Positions 41,839-49,725 of a DNA stretch of 49,725 nt are shown one piece after another. The number at the start of each line of letters is the position of its first letter. Position 1 is the first letter of the stretch. Location of the stretch: the NCBI RefSeq assembly GCF_000333615.1, contig NZ_BADL01000259.1, forward strand, positions 1 to 49,725, given 5' to 3'. Both the position numbers and the translations under genes were made by a program. The notes beneath the pieces were generated by a model that was given only the letters and a program-made list of their open reading frames with translations, did not search any database and was not told the DNA's origin. This DNA is from Ideonella sp. B508-1. GTDB taxonomy: Bacteria; Pseudomonadota; Gammaproteobacteria; Burkholderiales; Burkholderiaceae_C.

Positions 41839-43578
41839 TCAGAAGGTGCGGGAGAGGCTGAAGGCGACGTAGGCGCGGTCGGCCAGGGTCTGGCCAAAGG
41901 TCAGCTGGCGCGGCGAGCCCGCCCCCGGGATCAGGGTCTCGGTGAAGGTCTTGGGCTTGCCGAAGTAGTTGGTGTAGGTGAGGGCCACCTTCCAGTCGGT
42001 CTGGTATGTGCCCTTGAGGCCCACGCTGTAGTCCCCGCCATCGGAGACGCCGCCGGCGAAGTTGCCGATGGCCGAGGAGCGACCGCCGAAGTTGTAGCCC
42101 AGGCTCAGGGGCACCGAGAGGTCCAGCCCGGGCAGGGCCTGGAAGTACTGCGGCTCGAACAGCATGCGCCAGGCCCAGGCGCCGCGGGTGGTGTTGGGGT
42201 CCAGCCCGCCCACGCCCTGGCTGCCGCCGTCGGCGGCGGCGAAGATGTCGCGCGTGACCTTGAGCGTGCGGTTGTAGGCCAGCTCGGAGACCACGGCACC
42301 GCCACCCCACAAGGGCCCGGGTTGCAGCACATAGATGCCCGAGACCTGGGCATGGGCGGTGCGGCCCACCGCGAAGCAGGGGTCGGCGCTGGACTGGCCG
42401 CAGGTGGCGACCACGCCGGTGCCCACCACCGCCGGGTCGCTGGCCAGCGGCGCGTTCCAGCGCAGCGAGGTCTCGGCCGCCCAGTTGAGCTGCCCCACCG
42501 ACGAGGTGACGCTCATGCCCACGGTGCGCACGTCGGAGGCATAGGCCAGGTGCACATTGCCGTTGGCGAAGTCGAAGACCGGCGCGCCCGGGGTCTTGTC
42601 GTGGTACTGCGCGGCGTAGAAGCCGTACTCGAAGTCACTGCCTTCGGGGCTGTAGCGCAGCTGCAGGCCGCCCTGCCCGTTGTTGCGCGGCTTGAGGTCC
42701 TTGTCCTTGTCGTAGGGCAGCAGGATGGGGTTGCCGTTGGCGTCGTTGCCGAAGTTCACGACGCCGGTGCCCACGTAGTCCTGGTTGGAGAAATAGCTGC
42801 CCACCCCGGGGATGCGGCTGGGCCGCCAGCGCAGCTGGTAATAGGCCCCCAGCGACACGCCATCGGCCACCTGCAGCGAGCCCGAGACCTGCTCCACCGG
42901 CAGCAGCACCTCCTTGAACTGCCAGCCCGGCACCGAGAGGATCTTGGCCACATCCACCGGGCCCTGGGCCGCGGCAATGCCGTTCTGGCCGAAGAACACG
43001 CTCTCGCCCCATTGCAGGGTGTGGCGGCCCACGCGCAGGGTGCCGGGCATGTCGCCGATCTCCCCCTTGACGTACACGAAGGCGTCCAGCAGCTCGTGGC
43101 CCATGCCCTGCTGGCGCACGGTGTCGCGCAGGAAGGCATTGGGGGCCTGCCCCGGGGCCACGTTCGACGTGTTGGCATTGGCCCCCACCGGCTGGCCCCC
43201 GGCATAGACCGGCGTGCCGTTGTAGTCGTTGGAGCGCAGGTAGGCGCCGTCGCGCCAGGCACTGCCCGAGATGCGCAGGCCGTAGCTGGGGCCGGTCAGG
43301 TCCAGCTCCCCCAGCAGGTCCAGGCGGTTGGAGATGAGGCCCTTCTTGAAGTTGTGGTCGCCGTCGTCCTCGTTGACCGTGCCGGGGTCGGTCGCCACGT
43401 CCAGGCGGGTGAGGGAGGCGGACGGGTCGCGCAGCCGGTAGGCGGTGCTGTACTTGGGGGTCAGGTCCAGGCGCAGCTTGAGGTCGCTGTCCTCGGGCAT
43501 GTCCACGGCGAAGGCATGGGCCGCGACCGGCAAGGCCAGTGCGGCGGCCACCGCCAGCGGATGACGGGGGAAATGCAT
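41839..43578 (-). CDS. DUF1302 outer-membrane protein
   Basis: The 579-residue precursor has a signal peptide (HPLAVAAALALPVAAHAFAV). Beta-rich sequence throughout ends in FSLSRTF, the C-terminal aromatic signature of outer-membrane barrels. DUF1302 landmarks include RVGRHTLQWGESVFFGQNGI and SVPGWQFKEVLLPVEQVSG. It would be the outer-membrane channel or receptor of the transport block. ATG 43578 has AGGAGA upstream, and 73 bases separate it from calA. Confidence 0.92.
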   Translation of the reverse strand: MHFPRHPLAVAAALALPVAAHAFAVDMPEDSDLKLRLDLTPKYSTAYRLRDPSASLTRLDVATDPGTVNEDDGDHNFKKGLISNRLDLLGELDLTGPSYGLRISGSAWRDGAYLRSNDYNGTPVYAGGQPVGANANTSNVAPGQAPNAFLRDTVRQQGMGHELLDAFVYVKGEIGDMPGTLRVGRHTLQWGESVFFGQNGIAAAQGPVDVAKILSVPGWQFKEVLLPVEQVSGSLQVADGVSLGAYYQLRWRPSRIPGVGSYFSNQDYVGTGVVNFGNDANGNPILLPYDKDKDLKPRNNGQGGLQLRYSPEGSDFEYGFYAAQYHDKTPGAPVFDFANGNVHLAYASDVRTVGMSVTSSVGQLNWAAETSLRWNAPLASDPAVVGTGVVATCGQSSADPCFAVGRTAHAQVSGIYVLQPGPLWGGGAVVSELAYNRTLKVTRDIFAAADGGSQGVGGLDPNTTRGAWAWRMLFEPQYFQALPGLDLSVPLSLGYNFGGRSSAIGNFAGGVSDGGDYSVGLKGTYQTDWKVALTYTNYFGKPKTFTETLIPGAGSPRQLTFGQTLADRAYVAFSLSRTF

Positions 43579-43651
43579 GGGATGTCTCCTGTGCTTGTGG
43601 TGAATGGGCCCGGTCGATGCGCCGGGCTTGGGCGGGAAGGCGCCGTCGGGT

Positions 43652-44419
43652 TCAGAGGTAGGTCGAGGCCAGCCCGCCATCCACGGGCAGGTTGACGCCG
43701 CTGACCCAGCGGGACTCCTGCGCGCAGAGGAAGGCGACGACCGGGGCCACCTCGTCGGCCAGGGCGGGACGCTTCATGCGGTGGGCGTCCTGCTGCACAC
43801 GCTGCTCCCCCAGCATCTGCACGAAGTCGCCCAGGATGGGGGTGAACACCGGGCCGGGCGAGACGCAGTTCATGCGCACGCCGCGCTCCAGGAACCAGCG
43901 CTGGGACTGGGTGACGGTCCAGACGATCAGCGCTTCCTTGAAGTACTGGTAGCAGGTCTCCTGCGGCACCGGATGACGGGCCAGGAAGGCCAGGCCGGCC
44001 TCGAAGCTGGCGGCCTCGGCCAGCGCCTTGTGCTGCGCCAGGCGCTCGGGCCACTGCGCCCCCAGGATGGAGGCGATGTTCACGATGGCACCCCCTTCGG
44101 GCAGGCGCTCCAGCGCGCGTCCGCACAGGTGGCGCAGGCCCAGGTAGTTGACCCGGGCCACCAGGTCCACCGGCGCCGTGCCGGGCACGCCGGCCACATT
44201 GCACAGCGCATCGAAGCGCTCGGGCAGCTGGGCGAAGGCGGCGTCGATGGCGGCCTGCTCCGACAGGTCGGCCTTGACGAAGCCTTCCAGGGTGATGCTG
44301 GGTTCGTTGCGGTCCACGCCGATCACGCGGGCCCCGTGGGCGCGCAGGCAGCGGGCGGTCTCCGCGCCGATGCCGGAACTCACCCCGGTGATGACGATGG
44401 TCTTGTTGGCGACGTTCAT
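43652..44419 (-). CDS. calA: Coniferyl-alcohol dehydrogenase (SDR, CalA type)
   Basis: The 255-residue protein has the same length and sequence style as Pseudomonas CalA: cofactor loop TGVSSGIGAE (11-20), VDRNEPSITLEGFVKADLS, ALCNVAGVPGTA, VNYLGLRHL, the catalytic Tyr157-Lys161 (YQYFK) and the tail GVNLPVDGGLASTYL. It oxidises coniferyl alcohol to coniferyl aldehyde with NAD. It follows the aryl-aldehyde dehydrogenase gene by 15 bases, which would carry out the next oxidation to ferulate. The match is from memory of the family, but it is close over the whole length. Confidence 0.9.
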   Translation of the reverse strand: MNVANKTIVITGVSSGIGAETARCLRAHGARVIGVDRNEPSITLEGFVKADLSEQAAIDAAFAQLPERFDALCNVAGVPGTAPVDLVARVNYLGLRHLCGRALERLPEGGAIVNIASILGAQWPERLAQHKALAEAASFEAGLAFLARHPVPQETCYQYFKEALIVWTVTQSQRWFLERGVRMNCVSPGPVFTPILGDFVQMLGEQRVQQDAHRMKRPALADEVAPVVAFLCAQESRWVSGVNLPVDGGLASTYL

Positions 44420-44434
44420 GTCGGTGTCTCCTGT

Positions 44435-45889
44435 TCAGAAGGGATAGGTGGGCAGCTGCTCTCGGACGGTCAGCCACTGCCAGGACGCGAACTGTTCCCA
44501 GTCGCCGGGGCCGCCGTGCGAGCTGCCGTTGCCCGCCACGCCGGGGCCGCCGAAGGGATTGACCGCGTCGTCGTTGACCGTCTGGTCGTTGATGTGGACC
44601 ATGCCGGCGCGCAGGCGCTGGCCCAGGGCCAGGGCGCGGCCCACCGAGGCGGAGAGCACGCCCGCCGCCAGGCCGCCCTGGTGGGCATTGGCCAGGCGCA
44701 CGGCCTCTTCGTCGTCGCGGAAGCTCACCAGGTTGATGACCGGGCCGAAGGTCTCCTCCTCGAAGGTGGGCATGCCGGGGCGCACATCGGCCAGCACGGT
44801 GGGCTGGTAGAACAGGCCCTCGTAGCGCCCCCCCGCCAGCAGGCGGGCGCCGGCGGCCACGCTGGCCTGGACGGCGGCGTGCACCCGGTCACGCTGGCGG
44901 GCGTCGATCAGCGGGCCCAGCGCCACCTGCGCGGTGGCGCCGTTGCCCACCGGCAGATGGCCGGCCTTGGCCACCAGGCGTTCGGTCAGCGCAGGGGCGA
45001 TGGCCTCGTGCACCAGCACCCGGTTGCTGGCCATGCAGATCTGTCCCTGGTGCAGCCAGGCGCCCCAGGCCACGGCGCTGGCGGCGCGGTCCAGGTCGGC
45101 GTCGTCCAGCACCACCAGCGCATTGCTGCCGCCCAGCTCGAGGGAGACCTTCTTCAGGTGCTGGCCCGCCAACGCGCCGATGCGCCGCCCCACCCCCACC
45201 GAGCCGGTGAAGGAGATCATCGCCACGCCCGGATCGGTGATCAGCGCCTCACCCACCTGCGGGCCGCCGGGCAGCACATGCAGCAGGCCGGCGGGCAGGC
45301 CCGCCGCCTCGAACACACGGGCGATCATGAAGCCGCCGCTGACCGGCGTGCGCGGGTCCGGCTTGATGATGACGGCGTTGCCCAGCGCCAGCGCCGGCGC
45401 CACCACGCGCAAGGTCAGCACCAGCGGAAAGTTGAAGGGCGAGATCACGCCGATCACCCCATGGGGCACACGCCGCGCCATGGACAGCCGACCCGAGGGG
45501 CTGGGCAGCAGCTGGCCCTGGGCCTGCATGGGCATGGCGCCGGCCTGCTGGCAGAAGACCGCCGCCTCGCGCAGCTCGTGCTGGCCCTTGGGCAGGATGG
45601 CCCCGGACTCGCGGGTGACGAACAGCGCCAGCTCGTCGGCATGCTGGCGGAACAGGTCGGCGGCGCGGTGGAAGATCTCGGCGCGCTCGCGCGGGGGCAT
45701 GGCGACCCAGTCGGCCTGGGCGCGGGCAGCGCGCTGCGCCGCGGCCGCCACGTCGGCCACGCCGGCCAGGCCGCTGTGGGTCAGGCAGACGCCGGTGGCC
45801 GGCTCGATGACGTCCAGTCGTTCAGGCGCCGGCTGCCAGCCCTCGCTGTAGATGCAGCCCTGCCAGGGTTCGGAGGCCAGGATGTTCAT
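44435..45889 (-). CDS. Aromatic aldehyde dehydrogenase (coniferyl aldehyde/vanillin/benzaldehyde type)
   Basis: The 484-residue enzyme belongs to the vanillin/benzaldehyde dehydrogenase branch: ISPFNFPLVLTLRVVAPALA, KPDPRTPVSGG, FTGSVGVGRRIG, general-base Glu in SLELGGSNALVV, catalytic Cys in HQGQICMASNR, and the branch-specific end GSSHGGPGDWEQF...WQWLTV. Beside calA, its likely substrate is coniferyl aldehyde (CalB role), though vanillin is possible. ATG 45889 is chosen over the in-frame ATG at 45967 because the latter lies inside the sigma-54 element. It is the first gene of the operon. Confidence 0.9.
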   Translation of the reverse strand: MNILASEPWQGCIYSEGWQPAPERLDVIEPATGVCLTHSGLAGVADVAAAAQRAARAQADWVAMPPRERAEIFHRAADLFRQHADELALFVTRESGAILPKGQHELREAAVFCQQAGAMPMQAQGQLLPSPSGRLSMARRVPHGVIGVISPFNFPLVLTLRVVAPALALGNAVIIKPDPRTPVSGGFMIARVFEAAGLPAGLLHVLPGGPQVGEALITDPGVAMISFTGSVGVGRRIGALAGQHLKKVSLELGGSNALVVLDDADLDRAASAVAWGAWLHQGQICMASNRVLVHEAIAPALTERLVAKAGHLPVGNGATAQVALGPLIDARQRDRVHAAVQASVAAGARLLAGGRYEGLFYQPTVLADVRPGMPTFEEETFGPVINLVSFRDDEEAVRLANAHQGGLAAGVLSASVGRALALGQRLRAGMVHINDQTVNDDAVNPFGGPGVAGNGSSHGGPGDWEQFASWQWLTVREQLPTYPF

Positions 45890-45956
45890 GGTGTTGTGCA
45901 GATGGGTCGGAAGATCTTGGAAACCCGCGCCGATCGCGTCGGGTGGCCTCTCTTGC

Positions 45957-45972
45957 GCAAACCACATGCCTT
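45957..45972 (-). promoter_or_regulatory. Sigma-54 (RpoN) -24/-12 promoter element
   Basis: On the minus strand AAGGCATGTGGTTTGC holds GG and GC exactly ten bases apart and matches TGGCACG-N4-TTGC except for two positions. Transcription would start near 45945, giving a leader of about 56 bases before ATG 45889. A NtrC-family activator gene lies divergently upstream, as this promoter class needs. Confidence 0.72.
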
Positions 45973-46080
45973 GCCGCCCGGCCCGCCCCCGCGCGCTGGC
46001 CGCACACCGCCTCTTGCACCCCCTTGCCGCCCTGGGAAGACCACCCCCTTTCCCCGTGCTTTCCCTAGGCCATCTTTGCG

Positions 46081-46093
46081 CTGTGCAGCACAG
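46081..46093. promoter_or_regulatory. Candidate upstream activator site 1
   Basis: CTGTGC, A, GCACAG is a perfect 6-bp dyad about 136-148 bases upstream of the predicted sigma-54 start site, within the usual range for enhancer-like sites. Confidence 0.45.
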
Positions 46094-46119
46094 GGTTTCA
46101 CCGGGGAGAAATTACTTAT

Positions 46120-46135
46120 GAATTGAAAACAATTC
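46120..46135. promoter_or_regulatory. Candidate upstream activator site 2
   Basis: GAATTG, AAAA, CAATTC is a perfect 16-base dyad about 175-190 bases upstream of the predicted start. It has the size of XylR/DmpR sites, and its centre is about 40 bases (near four helical turns) from site 1. Confidence 0.5.
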
Positions 46136-46167
46136 GAACGAAGCCTCCCACCGCACTTCATGAATTC

Positions 46168-48059
46168 ATGAACTGGACCCCCATGGACACGCTGCAGCAC
46201 GCCCCCCCCGTTGCCACGGCCCCGGTGACCCCCACGGCGCCACCGCGCATCTCGCTGGCGGAGGTGGCCCGCCAGACCGGCGCCATGCTGGGCCGGGGCA
46301 ACAGCAAGCAGTTCAACGCCGGCTGCCCGCCCACCATGGCGGACCTCACGGAGTCGCTGTTCTTCTCGCCCGGCGACGGTCGCATCTGGCTCAACGACCA
46401 GCGCATGCTGCTGATGCACAGCTCGGCCATGGGCCACCTGCGGCGGGAGCTGATCGACACCCTGGGCATCGCCCGCGCACGCGGCCTGCTCACCCGGGCC
46501 GGCTATGTGGCGGGCGCGCGCGACGCCCAGCTGGTGCGCGAGCGTTGGCCGCAGGGTGATCCGGCCGGCGTCTTCATGGCCGGCACCCGGCTGCACGCCC
46601 TGGAGGGGGTGGTCAAGGTCACGCCGCTGCGCTTTGACTTCGACATCGACCAGGGCCGCTACGAGGGGGAATTCCTCTGGGAGCATTCCAGCGAAGACGA
46701 CGAGCACATCGCCGCCTATGGCATCGGCACCAAGGCGGCCTGCTGGTCCCAGGTGGGCTATGCCACCGGCTATGTCACCAGCCTGTTCGGCCAGCTGGTG
46801 ATCTTCCGGGAGCTGGAGTGCCGCGCCATGGGCGGCCAGGCCTGCCCGGGTGGTGGGCCGCCACGCCCCCGGCCTGGGGCGATGTGAGCGAGGACCTGCG
46901 TTACCTGCAGGCCCAGGACTTCGAGCGCCTGCGCACCACGCAGCCGGGCAGGCCCGCGAACAGCCCCGCGCACACGGACACCGCCGCCAGCCCCTTGCCC
47001 GAGCCGCCAGCGCAGGCCGACGGCGGCACGCCGCGCCATGAGATCGTCGGCGCCTCCTCGGCCTTCACCTCGGCCTGCCACCAGCTGGCCCGCGTAGCCG
47101 GCACCGCGGCCACCGTGCTGTTCACCGGCGAGTCCGGCGTGGGCAAGGAGGCCTTCGCGCGCCGGCTGCACCGCATCAGCGCGCGAGCCGGGCAGCCCTT
47201 CGTGGCCGTCAACTGCGCCGCCATCCCGGACACCCTGATCGAGAGCGAGCTGTTCGGCGTGGAACGCGGGGCCTACACCGGGGCGCACCAGTCGCGCCCG
47301 GGCCGTTTCGAGCGGGCCGACGGGGGCACGCTGTTCCTCGACGAGATCGGCACGCTCAGCCTGGTCAGCCAGGGCAAGCTGCTGCGCGCCCTGCAGGAAG
47401 GCGAGCTGGAGAGGGTGGGCGGCACCCGCACGCTGAACGTGGACGTGCGGGTGGTGGCCGCCACCAATGTGGACCTGCAGGCCGAGGTGCGGGCCGGCCG
47501 CTTCCGGGAAGACCTCTACTACCGGATCAACGTCTTCCCCATCCACCTGCCGCCGCTGCGCGAGCGGCGCGATGACATCCCGCTGCTGATGAACCACTTT
47601 CTGCGGCGCGAATCGGCCCGCCACGGCCGCCACCCCACCGGCTTCACGCAGCGCGCGCTGCGGGCCATGCTGAACTACCCCTTCCCAGGCAACATCCGCG
47701 AGCTGCAGAACCTCATCGAGCGCGGCGTCATCTCGGCCGAGGACGGCGCCCCGGTCGACGTGGCCCACATGTTCCGCAGCGAGCAGCTCAGCGAGGAGAC
47801 GCTGCTGGCCATCAACGACCATGGCAGCCTGGCGCCGGCCAGCCAGCCGCCGGCCCCGCGCTCCCTGCTGGCGGCCGTGAGCGAGGCCCTGCACGGCCAG
47901 GGGCAGGACATCCACCTGAGCCTGGAGGCCCTGGAGGAGCGCCTGCTGCAGGAGGCCACCGCGCTGGAGCAGGGCAACCTGGCCGCCGCGGCGCGTCGGC
48001 TGGGGCTTTCACGCGCCCAGCTGGCCTACCGGCTCGAACGCAGCCAGCGCAAGGGCTGA
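46168..48059 (+). pseudogene. XylR/DmpR-type sigma-54-dependent activator, broken by two +1 insertions
   Basis: The N-terminal sensor (XylR_N then V4R domain; RIWLNDQRMLLMHSSAMGHL, RARGLLTRAGYVAGARDAQL) ends in frame one at [17 protein letters not shown] follows in frame two after an extra C at about 46846, and [20 protein letters not shown] in frame three after an extra C at about 46868. XylR reads the same way through this joint. The AAA+ part has Walker A GESGVGKE, the sigma-54 loop GAYTGA (usually GAFTGA), Walker [11 protein letters not shown] and a Fis-type helix-turn-helix ([19 protein letters not shown]). It should activate the divergent operon on binding an aromatic effector. ATG 46168 or 46183 is the start. 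Both lesions are in C runs, so base-calling error is possible. Confidence 0.88.
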
Positions 48060-48139
48060 GACCGGCGCCCGGGGCCTCTGCGGGTTCTCCCGATGGGGAT
48101 GTTCGCTTTGTCCCATGGCTTGCGCGCTTCGTGCATTGA

Positions 48140-49378
<1,239 letters not shown>

Positions 49379-49408
49379 GCGGCCCCCGGCCGATCCGCCC
49401 GCAGCGAC

Positions 49409-49725
49409 TCAGCGCTGGCGGATCAGCCGCATCAGGAGCGCTGCCGTGCGCTGGGTGAGCGGCGTGGAGCGCTTGTGCGCCGGCGTCACCAGGCACAGCG
49501 TGGCCTGCAGACCCAGGTGGTCCAGCGGGCTCACCACCAGGCGCTGCGAGGTGCCGCCCGGCACGGACAGCGCAGCCTCGCCCAGGGTGGCGTGGCCCAG
49601 GCCGGCGGCCACCAGGTCCAGGATGGCCGGCACGCTGGAGACCTCCCAGCGCACATCCAGCGGCACCCCGGCCAGGGCCGCCGCGTTCTCCATCAGCTTG
49701 CGAAAGATGTGGCCGCGCTGGGGCA
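49409..49725 (-). CDS. LysR-family regulator, C-terminal part (runs off the right edge)
   Basis: About 105 codons of the effector-binding domain are visible, reading in from beyond the window: RGHIFRKLMENAAALAGVPL, then VSSVPAILDLVAAGLGHATL and the tail LTQRTAALLMRLIRQR. The pattern of a variable-length loop after ALAG and the hydrophobic AILDLVAAGLG helix is typical of LysR proteins. The DNA-binding half is outside. It converges on pobA with a 30-base gap, so a regulatory link to pobA is possible but not shown. Confidence 0.8.
   Translation of the reverse strand, partial: PQRGHIFRKLMENAAALAGVPLDVRWEVSSVPAILDLVAAGLGHATLGEAALSVPGGTSQRLVVSPLDHLGLQATLCLVTPAHKRSTPLTQRTAALLMRLIRQR

Noticed and set aside
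45890-45967. A longer aldehyde dehydrogenase starting at the in-frame ATG 45967
   Set aside because: That ATG lies inside the -24/-12 element and would be upstream of the predicted transcript start; the extra 26 residues have no family similarity.
46081-46135. Reading the two dyads as a terminator of the divergent genes
   Set aside because: No gene ends here and neither dyad is followed by a T-run on the relevant strand; activator sites fit better.
46818-48059. A separate short sigma-54 activator lacking a sensor domain
   Set aside because: The frame before AWGDVSEDL has no family similarity; the V4R sensor lies directly upstream in another frame, joined by two small insertions.

Overview
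The window is GC-rich, tightly packed DNA of a Gram-negative bacterium. Codon choice, the Omp32-type trimeric porin, the many LysR regulators and the aromatic-acid gene set point to a betaproteobacterium of the order Burkholderiales. That placement is inference, because no rRNA or other marker gene is present. No tRNA, rRNA, insertion sequence or CRISPR repeat array was seen.

Layout. (1) 1-3410, minus strand: the edge of a type I-E CRISPR-Cas locus (cas3, then the first part of cas8e). (2) 3877-6838: a tyrosine/homogentisate operon (hpd, a VOC-family gene, fahA) with four-base overlaps, closed by a strong two-way terminator. (3) 6858-13652: a membrane diguanylate cyclase, then a LysR regulator facing a DapA-like lyase, an MFS transporter and a porin. 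(4) 13723-20292: ordinary genes (UvrD-type helicase, GNAT acetyltransferase, PACE efflux pump, pncB) and a LysR / flavin-binding protein / glutathione transferase group. (5) 20341-30435: a divergent cluster that fits CoA-dependent beta-oxidation of ferulate-type hydroxycinnamates to vanillate, then demethylation. The minus arm carries crotonase, feruloyl-CoA synthetase, SDR, MarR and AraC genes; the plus arm carries CoA-transferase, thiolase, vanA and vanB. (6) 30451-35890, minus strand: an operon of unknown substrate (OCD-family, DapA-like, aldehyde dehydrogenase, EthD) behind a LysR gene. (7) 35959-45889, minus strand: a seven-gene operon with aryl-aldehyde dehydrogenase, coniferyl-alcohol dehydrogenase (CalA type), a DUF1302 outer-membrane protein, DUF1329, a YCF48 propeller, an RND transporter and an esterase. 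A good sigma-54 -24/-12 element lies before it, facing a XylR/DmpR-type activator gene. (8) 48200-49725: pobA and the end of another LysR gene.

How it fits together. Coniferyl alcohol would be oxidised by the module-7 dehydrogenases to ferulate. Module 5 would activate ferulate and shorten its side chain to vanillate. VanAB would give protocatechuate, and PobA would give the same product from 4-hydroxybenzoate. The DUF1302/DUF1329/YCF48/RND block looks like a trans-envelope transport system for hydrophobic aromatics and is the least characterised part of the window.

Caution. Four genes of this lignin-aromatic set or next to it are broken: vanA (two +1 insertions), the sigma-54 activator (two +1 insertions), the glutathione transferase (one deletion) and pobA (an in-frame amber codon). 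Four of the six lesions are extra C or G bases in short C/G runs, so sequencing or assembly error must be excluded before inferring gene decay.
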